Shown here: positions 34,840-43,658 of the stretch, one piece after another | Position numbering within the stretch: the stretch's first letter is position 1 | Layout of the letters: each line of letters starts with the position of its first letter | Assembly: GCA_965263365.1 (NCBI GenBank) | Contig: OZ253672.1 | Coordinates: 2,232,001 to 2,296,000 of the forward strand | Length of the DNA: 64,000 nucleotides | Reading direction: 5' to 3' | Origin: CANMUM01 sp965263365 | Lineage (GTDB): Bacteria > Pseudomonadota > Alphaproteobacteria > Rhodobacterales > Rhodobacteraceae | Notes under the pieces: model-generated | Seen by the model: only the letters and a program-made list of their open reading frames with translations | Told to the model about the DNA's origin: nothing | Database searches by the model: none | Translations under genes and position numbers: made by a program

Positions 34840-35859
34840 GTGATGACAGGACATAAAAAACGCATATTTTCGGGAATTCAGCCGTCTGGCGGCCTGACTT
34901 TAGGTAATTATTTGGGCGCTATGAAGCGGTTTGTTGCGCTTCAGGGCGGAGAATATGAAACCATTTATTGTGTTGTCGATATGCATGCGATCACTGTTTG
35001 GCAAGATCCTGAAAAATTACGTCACAATATTCGTGAATTGGCGGCAGCTTATTTGGCAAGCGGTGTTGATCCCAAGCAATCAGTTTTATTTGCGCAGTCT
35101 CGTGTGAGTGCGCATGCTCAACTTGGATGGATATTTCAAACGATTGCGCGAATGGGTTGGATGAATCGGATGACTCAGTTTAAGGATAAGGCTGGTAAAA
35201 ACACAGAAAAAGTGTCGCTTGGGCTTTATGCTTATCCCGCACTCATGGCAGCCGACATCTTGGCTTATAAAGCCACCCATGTTCCGGTTGGTGAGGATCA
35301 AAAACAGCATGTCGAGTTGACACGCGATATTGCTCAAAAATTTAATCATGACTACGGCGTTGAAGACTTTTTCCCGATGACTGAACCTATCATTGAGGGA
35401 CCAGCAATGCGAATTATGTCTTTGCGTGATGGCTCGAAAAAGATGTCAAAATCTGACCCTTCTGATGCATCGCGAATTAATTTGACAGATGATGTGGATA
35501 CAATTGCGAAGAAGTTTCGCAAAGCGACAACTGATCCAGAGCCACTTCCAGAAACGGTTAAAGGTTTAGAAGGGCGGGCGGAAGCGCGCAATTTAGTTGA
35601 GATTTATGCAGCTCTCGCGGAAGTGAGTTTGGATCGCGTAATTGCTGAATATGGAGGTGCAGGTTGGGGTAAATTTAAGCCAGCGCTTGCTGATCTTGCA
35701 GTAGAAAAATTGAGGCCGATTTCGCGTGAGATGGAGCAATATATGTCCGACCCGCAAGCCATAGACCGTATTTTAGATGACGGCGCGGCGCGCGCGCATG
35801 CGATTGCACAACCAGTGATTGAAGAGGTTTTCGATATTGTGGGTTTTTTACGTGGCTAA
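34840..35859 (+). CDS. trpS: Tryptophanyl-tRNA synthetase
   Basis: A 339-residue class I aminoacyl-tRNA synthetase. The HIGH-type motif is TLGN within FSGIQPSGGLTLGNYLGA, and the KMSKS motif is KKMSKSDPS. VVDMHAITVWQDP and MRIMSLRDG are typical of bacterial TrpRS. A TAGGAG ribosome site precedes the ATG. It lies 51 bases after murJ. Confidence 0.97.
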   Translation: MMTGHKKRIFSGIQPSGGLTLGNYLGAMKRFVALQGGEYETIYCVVDMHAITVWQDPEKLRHNIRELAAAYLASGVDPKQSVLFAQSRVSAHAQLGWIFQTIARMGWMNRMTQFKDKAGKNTEKVSLGLYAYPALMAADILAYKATHVPVGEDQKQHVELTRDIAQKFNHDYGVEDFFPMTEPIIEGPAMRIMSLRDGSKKMSKSDPSDASRINLTDDVDTIAKKFRKATTDPEPLPETVKGLEGRAEARNLVEIYAALAEVSLDRVIAEYGGAGWGKFKPALADLAVEKLRPISREMEQYMSDPQAIDRILDDGAARAHAIAQPVIEEVFDIVGFLRG

Positions 35860-36167
35860 ACTTGCATAATGGTTGTTCAAATGTTGAAGGTCAGCTTTGG
35901 TGATTTGTAAATTAAGCTCATATTGCGATTTTTGACGGTTTCTTGGAAAATTGTCCGATCCGGTAAACGGTATTTATTGGCAATTTTAGAAACATAGGTG
36001 AAAGAACTTTTCGTATTTAAAGACTGCTTTGTGGCTGTACAGGTGTTTAAAGCGCTGACAATTTGAGTAGGATGAACCGAATTCCCTTCGAATGGAAATG
36101 GAATAAGGCTAATTTGGCTCTTCTCATGCAGTTAATTTCGAGATAATCTAAGAGTTCGGGAGGCAGT
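35860..36167. other. 308-base gap with an unassigned reverse open frame
   Basis: The reverse strand has an uninterrupted frame of 84 codons from 36128 to a TGA at 35877-35879 with fairly natural composition (SVHPTQIVSALNTC, YVSKIANKYRLPDR), but the only ATG in it gives 17 residues. It may be a gene remnant or chance openness in AT-rich DNA. The last bases (TTCGGGAGGCAGT) are the ribosome site of the usp gene. No terminator or other structure stands out. Confidence 0.3.
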
Positions 36168-36623
36168 ATGCGTAAATTTTTAGTCGTAATGGATGACAGT
36201 ACTGAGTTTCTAAATGCGCTTTATTTTGCATCACTCCGCGCAAATAACTCAGGCGGTGGTGTTGTGATTTTATCCGTTGTTGAACCAGATGCCAACACTT
36301 GGCTTGGCGTGCGCGATGCGATGGAACGAGAAACTCAAGAAAATATTGAAGCTCACTTTAAAGTTTTTGAAAAGTGGATGAGCGGCAAGGTCGATATTCA
36401 GCCTGAGCTTGTGGTGCGCAATGGTCGAAAGTCTGAAGAAATTCTGAACCTAATTGCAGAGGATCGTGAAATTGGGGTGCTCGTTCTGGGTGCTGGCCAA
36501 GACCGTAAAGGCCCAGGGCCTCTTATACAAGATTTGGTTTCAAAGCGTGGAGGGCAAATGCCAATTCCGGTGACAATTGTGCCTGCAGGTATGAGTAGAG
36601 AGGAAATTGAAGCCGTCACTTGA
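36168..36623 (+). CDS. Universal stress protein (UspA family)
   Basis: A 151-residue alpha/beta UspA-fold protein: KFLVVMDDSTEFLNAL at the N-terminus, GVVILSVVEPD on the second strand, and IGVLVLGAGQDRKGPGP near the nucleotide-binding G-x2-G-x9-G region. PVTIVPAG closes the fold. A strong GGGAGG ribosome site lies seven bases upstream. It follows trpS as in many alphaproteobacteria, in the same direction after a 308-base gap. It is convergent with the aldehyde dehydrogenase, 6 bases away. Confidence 0.9.
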   Translation: MRKFLVVMDDSTEFLNALYFASLRANNSGGGVVILSVVEPDANTWLGVRDAMERETQENIEAHFKVFEKWMSGKVDIQPELVVRNGRKSEEILNLIAEDREIGVLVLGAGQDRKGPGPLIQDLVSKRGGQMPIPVTIVPAGMSREEIEAVT

Positions 36624-36629
36624 GCCAAA

Positions 36630-38918
36630 TTAATAAAGTGCGCCGTAAGGCAGCCAAACCGATTTCACATCAACACCCGCGCGTAAGATGTCCTGATCTG
36701 ATATGAGCTGATTGGGTGAAAATACTCGCTTTACGTTTTTGTGCGCGTCTTCCAAATGGTTTCCAAGTCCCTGGAAATCCCACAAGGCATCCAACCCCGC
36801 ATGAGCCGCCATCTCTTGGCCGAGTTCTTTCGGGGAGCCGCTTAAAATATTTAGACATCCAGCCGGTAGATCTGAGCTTTCAGCAAGTCCTGCACAATCT
36901 AATACTGCGAGAGGAAAGTCGTCAGGAGCGATAATTGTCACACAATTACCCATCGCAAGAGCGGCACTGATTGCACGGAGCGGTTCTGCAAAGGGTGCAC
37001 CTTCGCGCGCAAGTATGCCGATATTGCCAGTTGCTTCATTTAAGGAAAGTGCGACGGCGCGCTGAGGGACTGCGGAAATTTTTCCTTCATTTTTGTCGGC
37101 GAAAGCGGCAAATGTCATTATGGAATCAATCGCGCTCTCCACCTCGATTTTTGCGAGTTTTTTATCGAGCGCAAGCGCAAGCGTGTTTTCGAATTGAGTT
37201 CGCCTACGGCTCAGATTCTCGGCGAGATAATACAAAACTTGGGCGCGGTTATGCGCGTTTGATTTTTGCCAACTTGATTGCCTCATCGCCTCAACCGCAT
37301 TGCGCAAATCTTTCCGATTACCGACTCCAATTTCTGCGCCTGCAATCGCTTTGCTGTAGCCGCTATCAGGGCGAGTTTGCTTGCCGCCAATGAAAAATTT
37401 GCGAGTGATGTCGATTGTGTCGGTAGTTTCCTTTTTGATTTTCAAAGTGATCGGCTCGGGTAATCTTGCGTTTGACTTCAAATATTCCAGCATACCATTC
37501 CGCCCCCCTTCGCGCCCGAAACCGCTTTCTTTAACACCACCAAATTCCGCGGCCGCATCAAACATGTTGTGACTGTTGATCCATACCACGCCCGCGCGCA
37601 ATTTTGGGACAACAGACAGACACTGATCAAGTGTTTCGCTCCAAAGCGAAGCCGCAAGGCCGTAACGGGAATTGTTTGCAAGTTCTATGGCTTCTTTTTC
37701 GGTTCGAAAGCGAGTGGTGACAAGTATCGGACCAAAAATTTCGCGATCGAAGAGCGGATGGGCTGGCGCGATATCTGCAATGATTTGCGGAGCCATAAAC
37801 GCGCCGGTTTGAGGCAAATCGCAAGCGGCAATGTGGTGATTGCCTCCCATATTGGTTCCCTCTTTGACCATTTGTTCAATTTTTTCTTTTTGTGTTTGAG
37901 AAACAAGTGCGCCAATGTCTATTGATTTATCAAGTGGGTTCCCCACGCGAAGCTTGCTCATGCGCCATTTAAGTTTTTCGGTGAATTTTTCGGCGATACT
38001 TTCATGTAAAAGTGCGCGTGATCCCGCGCAACAGACTTCGCCTTGATTATACCAAATTGCGCGAACCGCGCCCTCGACAGCCGAATCTAAGTCTGCATCT
38101 TCAAAGACAATGAAAGGTGATTTTCCGCCCAATTCTAGTGTTAAGGGGCGTGATTTTTTAACCGATTGTTTTTGGATTTCTTTGCCGACTTCCGTTGAAC
38201 CCGTAAACGCAAGCTTATCAATATCTTCGTTTGCGGTTAGGATTGCACCCGTTTGTCCATCACCCGTCACGATATTGACGACGCCCCTTGGCAATTCGAT
38301 TTCTTCGCAAATCTGGGCGAAAAATAATGCAGAGAGAGAGGTTTCTTCAGCTGGTTTGAGTACGACTGTATTCCCAGCAGCGAGCGCAGGCGCGATCTTC
38401 CAAGCAAGCATTAAAAATGGAAAATTCCACGAAATTATCTGTCCAACGACCCCATGCGCTTGGGTGTTTGTGAATTCCTGATTTGAGAGTTGTGCCCAGC
38501 CGGCATGATGGTAAAAATGTCGCGCTGCAAGCGGTATATCAGCGTCGCGGGTTTCGTGAATTGGTTTTCCGTTATCAAGGGTTTCAAGAACCGCGATAAA
38601 GCGCGAATGTTTTTGAATCTGTCGGGCCATTGCATATAAAAACCGTGCGCGTGTTTTCGCAGATTTTTCCCAAGTCTTTTGAGCTTTGCGGGCGGCTTTA
38701 ACAGCTCGATCAATATCTTCTTTATTGCCGGCGGAAAGTGTTGCGAGCCGTTCTCCAGTTGCCGGATTAAAGCTATCAAAATTATCTTCGGAAAAGTGCC
38801 ATTTGCCGTCGATGAAATGGCCAAATTGCTTTCGTTCATTGAGCCAATTTCTCACATTACGATCGCTTTCCAGTGATTCACCATAATCCATATTTTCAAA
38901 AATCTCCGAAATTGTCAT
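36630..38918 (-). CDS. Two-domain aldehyde dehydrogenase with degenerate second half
   Basis: A 762-residue protein. Residues about 30-500 are a full aldehyde dehydrogenase: SWNFPFLMLAWKIAPALAAGN, FTGSTEVGK, catalytic Glu in LELGGKSPF and catalytic Cys in GEVCCAGSR, then GGVKESGFGREGG. Residues about 510-762 repeat only the N-terminal cofactor-binding part (FFIGGKQTR, ARVL-like RAQVLYYLAENL, ISAALAMGNCVTII) and lack the Glu and Cys, so they are presumably structural. Proteins of this length directly after deoC are known in rhizobia and relatives, where they are thought to oxidise the acetaldehyde released by DeoC. It starts 3 bases after the deoC stop. Confidence 0.88.
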   Translation of the reverse strand: MTISEIFENMDYGESLESDRNVRNWLNERKQFGHFIDGKWHFSEDNFDSFNPATGERLATLSAGNKEDIDRAVKAARKAQKTWEKSAKTRARFLYAMARQIQKHSRFIAVLETLDNGKPIHETRDADIPLAARHFYHHAGWAQLSNQEFTNTQAHGVVGQIISWNFPFLMLAWKIAPALAAGNTVVLKPAEETSLSALFFAQICEEIELPRGVVNIVTGDGQTGAILTANEDIDKLAFTGSTEVGKEIQKQSVKKSRPLTLELGGKSPFIVFEDADLDSAVEGAVRAIWYNQGEVCCAGSRALLHESIAEKFTEKLKWRMSKLRVGNPLDKSIDIGALVSQTQKEKIEQMVKEGTNMGGNHHIAACDLPQTGAFMAPQIIADIAPAHPLFDREIFGPILVTTRFRTEKEAIELANNSRYGLAASLWSETLDQCLSVVPKLRAGVVWINSHNMFDAAAEFGGVKESGFGREGGRNGMLEYLKSNARLPEPITLKIKKETTDTIDITRKFFIGGKQTRPDSGYSKAIAGAEIGVGNRKDLRNAVEAMRQSSWQKSNAHNRAQVLYYLAENLSRRRTQFENTLALALDKKLAKIEVESAIDSIMTFAAFADKNEGKISAVPQRAVALSLNEATGNIGILAREGAPFAEPLRAISAALAMGNCVTIIAPDDFPLAVLDCAGLAESSDLPAGCLNILSGSPKELGQEMAAHAGLDALWDFQGLGNHLEDAHKNVKRVFSPNQLISDQDILRAGVDVKSVWLPYGALY

Positions 38919-38921
38919 TTC

Positions 38922-39875
38922 TTATCCGACTGCATGCCTGTAATTGACAGAATAACCTTCATAAATGTGGTGGTCGAGTTGACGCTCAATATCGCCTAGA
39001 AGCGATGAGGCACCAAAACGAAATAATTGAGGGGATAGCCATTCGTCCCCGAGCTCTTCTTTAATTAATGAGAGATAGTCGAGACTTGCTTTTGCCTTAG
39101 AAATACCGCCGGCAGGTTTGTAGCCAATTTTATTGCCAGTCTTTTCGTAAAAAGAGCGTATGGCGCGAAGCATAACAATCGATACTGGTAATGTGGCGTT
39201 TACGGGTTCTTTGCCAGTTGAGGTTTTAATAAAATCGCAACCCGCCATCATGGCAACCATGCTCGCCTTTGCAATATTTGTAAAACGACCAAGTTCACCC
39301 GTGGCCAAAATAGCTTTAATATGGGCTTGTCCGCAAGCTTCGCGCATCAACCGCAGTTCATCATAAAGTGCTTCCCAGCGACCTTCGAGTACGAGACGTC
39401 TTGAAATGACAATATCGATTTCTTGCGCGCCGAGTTCGACTGATTCTTTAATTTCTTGTATGCGCAGATGAAAAGGCGAAAGTCCGGCTGGAAAACCGGT
39501 TGAAACGGCTGCGACAGGAATTCGCGTGCCTTCAAGTGCTTTTAATGCGGCTGGTATCATTTCATGATAAACGCAAACGGCAGCTGTTGTTAGGTTTAGG
39601 TGCTTGATATCAAGATCATCTACGAGTTGTTTTGATAGTGGGCGACTTGCCTTTGCACAAATACGGGCAACGCGATGTTCTGTATCATCACCTGAGAGTG
39701 TCGTTAAATCCATGCATGAAATCGCCTTGAGTAGCCATGCAGCTTGGTGCGCTTTTTTGACACTGCGTCTTGCGGATATTTCGTTGGCACGCGTTTCAAC
39801 ACTATTTGTATTGACGCGTATATTTTCAATCCAATGGTGATCGAAATCAATCGGCTGATTGCGTTCAATCTTCAT
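38922..39875 (-). CDS. deoC: Deoxyribose-phosphate aldolase
   Basis: A 317-residue class I aldolase cleaving 2-deoxyribose 5-phosphate to glyceraldehyde 3-phosphate and acetaldehyde. The Schiff-base lysine is in DFIKTSTGKE; the proton-relay Asp and Lys lie in EIDIVISRRLVLEG and KPAGGISKAK. The long N-terminal extension (about 70 residues) fits the alphaproteobacterial and eukaryotic-like form rather than the short E. coli one. It forms an operon with the downstream aldehyde dehydrogenase. Confidence 0.94.
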   Translation of the reverse strand: MKIERNQPIDFDHHWIENIRVNTNSVETRANEISARRSVKKAHQAAWLLKAISCMDLTTLSGDDTEHRVARICAKASRPLSKQLVDDLDIKHLNLTTAAVCVYHEMIPAALKALEGTRIPVAAVSTGFPAGLSPFHLRIQEIKESVELGAQEIDIVISRRLVLEGRWEALYDELRLMREACGQAHIKAILATGELGRFTNIAKASMVAMMAGCDFIKTSTGKEPVNATLPVSIVMLRAIRSFYEKTGNKIGYKPAGGISKAKASLDYLSLIKEELGDEWLSPQLFRFGASSLLGDIERQLDHHIYEGYSVNYRHAVG

Positions 39876-40026
39876 CTATGCTGAACTCCATTTATGCGAG
39901 ATTAGTGTTGCTGAAATTCAAATGTAAGGCAAGTCTCAATTATGAGATTGCACCCGTTGTGTGCTTGAAATTAGGAAAGCAGGTCGGTAATGTAACCCAT
40001 ATTATCGATGCGAAGTGGAGACGCAA

Positions 40027-40995
40027 ATGAATAGGCTTGTCACTATATTTGGCGGTTCGGGTTTTGTTGGCCGTTACATTGCGAGACGATTTGCAAAGAA
40101 AGGCTATCGCGTACGTGTTGCCGTACGTCGCCCCAATGAAGCTCTTTTTGTTCGGACTTACGGACGCGTAGGGCAGGTTGAACCAGTGCAAGCAAATATT
40201 CGCGATGAAGCTTCCGTAGCGCGGGCATGTGAGGGTGCAGATATTGTTGTGAATGCGACAGGTATTTTGGACGAAACTAAGTTTCAAAGTTTCGAAGATG
40301 TTCATGTGATTGGTGCCGAGCGTATCGCGCAATATTCCAAGGTTGCGAGTGCCAAAACCTTTGTTCATATTTCGGCGATAGGCGCTGATGTTGATAGTGA
40401 TGCGAATTATGCGCGTACCAAAGGCGAGGGTGAAAAGGAAGTTTTGAGAGTGCGCCCTGATGCAATCATTGTGCGTCCTTCGGTAATTTTTGGCGCTGAA
40501 GATGATTTTTTTAACCGGTTTGGTAAAATGATGACGCTTTTTCCGATTGTTCCGGTACCGGCTTCAGAAGCAAAATTGCAACCAGTTTATGTGGATGATG
40601 TGGCAGCGTTTATAGAAAAAGCTGTCGAAAGGGCGCATTCAGGTATATTTGAGCTTGGAGGTCCTCGGACATACACTTTGAAAGAAATTATGATGTTCAC
40701 GAGCCAGGCGACTATGCGCAATCGAAGACTTTTTTCATTGCCTAATTTTGTGACCCGCATGTTAGCTTATTTAAGTGCCGTCGTTCCAATATTGAGTTTT
40801 GGACTTATCAAAAATCCGTTTATGAGCATAGACCAGTTTAAGATGTTGCAAGTGGATAATATTGTTTCGAACAAAAGTGGGTTTGATACGCTTGGAATGC
40901 AAGCGACAGCGCTCGAGCCGATCGTGAAGAAATATTTGATAAATTATCGCTCGCGCGGACAATTTGAAGAAATGCGCCGTCAAAACATTGAATGA
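40027..40995 (+). CDS. NDUFA9-like NAD(P)-binding protein (complex I-associated)
   Basis: About 322 residues of atypical short-chain dehydrogenase fold. Rossmann motif TIFGGSGFVGRYIARRF is at the N-terminus; NATGILDETKFQSFEDVHVIGAERIA, FVHISAIGADVDSDANYARTKGEGE, and IVRPSVIFGAEDDFFNRF follow. This is the pattern of the mitochondrial complex I subunit NDUFA9 and its alphaproteobacterial homologues. The ATG at 40027 is five bases after GGAG; a GTG at 40015 is less likely. It is divergent from deoC. Confidence 0.88.
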   Translation: MNRLVTIFGGSGFVGRYIARRFAKKGYRVRVAVRRPNEALFVRTYGRVGQVEPVQANIRDEASVARACEGADIVVNATGILDETKFQSFEDVHVIGAERIAQYSKVASAKTFVHISAIGADVDSDANYARTKGEGEKEVLRVRPDAIIVRPSVIFGAEDDFFNRFGKMMTLFPIVPVPASEAKLQPVYVDDVAAFIEKAVERAHSGIFELGGPRTYTLKEIMMFTSQATMRNRRLFSLPNFVTRMLAYLSAVVPILSFGLIKNPFMSIDQFKMLQVDNIVSNKSGFDTLGMQATALEPIVKKYLINYRSRGQFEEMRRQNIE

Positions 40996-41057
40996 AAACC
41001 TGTTCCTTGGACAATGCTCTTGAGTACAGATATAGAGGTATCGTTTGGCGAAAGAAC

Positions 41058-43094
41058 TTATTGCAATAAGTTCAATAATTCATCGATTAAGTTTTGCTCA
41101 GGTTGAGGGGCAGGTTGAGGTGGCGGCGGAGGCGCAGGGGCCTGCGGCACGGTCATCGGGAGTGGGCCTGCGCCTAAATTCTTTACAATAGGTGTCATGG
41201 CTTCGCGCCAAATATCCGCGGGAAGGCCACCACCTGTCACGCCTGTTAGTGGAGTATTATCGTCATATCCCATCCAAACACCTGTAATATAATCGCCTGC
41301 AAAACCGATAAACCACGCGTCTTTATAGCTCGAAGTTGTGCCTGTTTTACCAGCGACTTGAACGCCATTAATACGCGCGCGTTGGCCTGTGCCACCATCG
41401 ACAACACCTTTCATCATCCAAATGAGCCATCCCGCCTTTTCATCTGATAGGACGCGCGGACCATATTTTGGTGAGTTAACCTGTAGCGTTTCTTGGGTGG
41501 TTTTAAAGCCCATTTCTGTCCAGCCAAAAGGGGTTACTGGGACGCCGCGGTTGTAAATTCCGGCGTAAGCTGTGACCATTTCAAGCAAATTCATTTCCGC
41601 AGAGCCCAAAGCAAGTGAGGGAACGCCAGGCATTGGTGACTTAATTCCCAGTTCTTTGGAAACGGTTTGGACATAGCTGGTTCCCGCGCGCTGCTGAAGA
41701 TCAACTGCGATCGTGTTGACGGATTTTTTAAGCGCATCGGCCAGGCTCATGGTGCCCGCATAACCACCTGCATAATTGCGTGGATTATAGTCAGCACCAC
41801 CGCGAATGCGGATCGTAATGGGCCCATCAACGAATTTTTGATAAGGCTTCATTCCTTTCTCAAGTGCGGCGGCATAAACAAACGGTTTAAACGATGAACC
41901 GGGTTGACGCTGCGCATCAACAGCGCGATTAAAGCCTTGCTCAACTCGATCTTCGTCAAACCGGCCGCCGATCATCGCTCGAACGGCTCCGGTTTTTTCC
42001 ATAACCACGATGGCGGCTTGCGCTTTTGATCCGGGTTTAACTTTGGTGTCGAAAATTTTATCGATTGCGGCTTGTGCCCATTTTTGAATTCTCGGATCAA
42101 ATGTGGTTCGAAAAATAAAATCTTCGCCGGTTTCGGAAGTGAGATAATCAGGCTGGTCTTTCATCAACCAGTCCGCGAAAAATATACCTTCGTCTGAAAC
42201 GGCGCGTGCTGAAACCTGAGCAGGATTATCCCACGCCGCTTGTGCCTGTTCTTCAGTGATATAACCTTGCTCGAGCATTAGGCGGATTACGGTTGCGGCG
42301 CGATCTTGGGAGCGTTCCAGATTATTGGTGGGTGCAAATCGCGAGGGCGCGGTCAACATACCTGCAAGCATCGCGGATTGTGGAATATCAAGCCCCTGAG
42401 CTGGAATGTCGAAATAGCGTTTTGATGCGGCACCAAAACCAAATGTTGATGCACCCAAATAGGCTCGGTTCAAGTATAAAGTTAGGATTTCTTCTTTGTT
42501 GAACTTAAGTTCAAGGGCCATTGCATAGACCATTTCTTTTAATTTGCGCTCAACGGTTCCGCGCCGACACTCGGCCTCATATTCTGCAATGGTGCCCTCA
42601 TTGGGGTCATAAGGTTTACCGAGACAAAGTAGTTTCGCAAGCTGAACCGTAATGGTCGAACCGCCCGCACCTTTGAAAGGGTTACCCGTTTTTTGGTAGT
42701 TAGATTGCATGGCTCCGACAATGCCACGTGGGGAAATGCCAAAATGATTGTAGAAGCGCTTATCTTCCGTCGCAATCACGGCATCGATCAAATATTTCGA
42801 GGCGTTTGAGGCGCGCAAAGTGCCATCAAATTGTTGACCGCGCCAAGCAAATATTTCGTTGTTCCGGTCTAGAAAAGTAACGGATCCGCCGCCATGACGC
42901 GCATCTCGCAATTCGTCAAAAGGGGGAAGTGTGGTTGAAAAATAATAGATAACCGCCGCCAAAATAGCGGATGCCAATACGGCTATCTGAAAGCCAGCTT
43001 TAAAAAGACCCCAAAAAAAGCCCGTGATCGCGCCTGCAATGCCGCGCTTGCGTTTAGCGGGTGCCTTACGCTTTTTCTTTCGCTGATAACTCAT
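41058..43094 (-). CDS. mrcA: Class A penicillin-binding protein 1A
   Basis: A 678-residue peptidoglycan synthase. A Lys/Arg-rich cytoplasmic tail and one membrane helix (about 33-52) precede the GT51 glycosyltransferase domain (catalytic Glu in VIATEDKRFYNHFG; GGSTITVQLAKLL). The transpeptidase domain has the SxxK motif in PGSSFKPFVY, KKSVNTIA for SxN, and KTG in AGKTGTTSSYKDAW. The C-terminal 40 residues are Pro/Gln-rich and end in an amphipathic helix. It is convergent with the NDUFA9-like gene. The lppC product encoded at 29325 could be its activator. Confidence 0.93.
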   Translation of the reverse strand: MSYQRKKKRKAPAKRKRGIAGAITGFFWGLFKAGFQIAVLASAILAAVIYYFSTTLPPFDELRDARHGGGSVTFLDRNNEIFAWRGQQFDGTLRASNASKYLIDAVIATEDKRFYNHFGISPRGIVGAMQSNYQKTGNPFKGAGGSTITVQLAKLLCLGKPYDPNEGTIAEYEAECRRGTVERKLKEMVYAMALELKFNKEEILTLYLNRAYLGASTFGFGAASKRYFDIPAQGLDIPQSAMLAGMLTAPSRFAPTNNLERSQDRAATVIRLMLEQGYITEEQAQAAWDNPAQVSARAVSDEGIFFADWLMKDQPDYLTSETGEDFIFRTTFDPRIQKWAQAAIDKIFDTKVKPGSKAQAAIVVMEKTGAVRAMIGGRFDEDRVEQGFNRAVDAQRQPGSSFKPFVYAAALEKGMKPYQKFVDGPITIRIRGGADYNPRNYAGGYAGTMSLADALKKSVNTIAVDLQQRAGTSYVQTVSKELGIKSPMPGVPSLALGSAEMNLLEMVTAYAGIYNRGVPVTPFGWTEMGFKTTQETLQVNSPKYGPRVLSDEKAGWLIWMMKGVVDGGTGQRARINGVQVAGKTGTTSSYKDAWFIGFAGDYITGVWMGYDDNTPLTGVTGGGLPADIWREAMTPIVKNLGAGPLPMTVPQAPAPPPPPQPAPQPEQNLIDELLNLLQ

Positions 43095-43166
43095 GCCTCA
43101 AATTATTCTTGTTTTTTTATATTTTAGCGCATAATTTCACCAAATAACAGTAAAAGCTACAAAAAA

Positions 43167-43637
43167 ATGGAAATCCAAGAAGATCGGCTAGATATTGCCA
43201 TTGCAAGTGTGCTTGAGGGCGTGCGCGATCCCGTCACGACTATGTCTACAATATCGTGCATGGTGTTTCATCATTATGCACATGTAGATTGGGCGGGATT
43301 TTATCGAAATAAGCAAAATACCATGCTTGAAATTGGGCCTTATCAGGGGACTTTGGGTTGTCTTTTTATTCCCTTCAATAAGGGGGTCTGCGGTCATGTT
43401 GCGACAACGCGAGAGCCAATAATTGTGCCTGATGTTAATCAGTTCGATGGTCATATTGTATGTGCGGTAACAACAAAATCAGAGCTAGTTTTGCCGGTGA
43501 TGAATGCGCGTGGTGATCTGATAGGTGTTTTTGATCTTGACAGCAATCAGCCCGATGCTTTTTCACAAGAAGAATTGGATTTACTTCAAGCGATCCTCAC
43601 AGTGCAATTTGCTGAGGTTGCACTTGAAGAAGTCTGA
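43167..43637 (+). CDS. msrC: Free methionine-(R)-sulfoxide reductase (GAF-type)
   Basis: A 156-residue GAF-domain enzyme that reduces free methionine R-sulfoxide. The three redox cysteines are conserved as C65 (LGCLFIP), C75 (GVCGHVA) and C99 (GHIVCAV); the 10- and 24-residue spacings equal those of E. coli C84, C94 and C118. IGPYQG and VPDVNQF also match. It is probably a protective enzyme for oxidative stress. It lies 21 bases before amn on the same strand. Confidence 0.92.
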   Translation: MEIQEDRLDIAIASVLEGVRDPVTTMSTISCMVFHHYAHVDWAGFYRNKQNTMLEIGPYQGTLGCLFIPFNKGVCGHVATTREPIIVPDVNQFDGHIVCAVTTKSELVLPVMNARGDLIGVFDLDSNQPDAFSQEELDLLQAILTVQFAEVALEEV

Positions 43638-43658
43638 TTTTCATTTTATGAATCGAAA

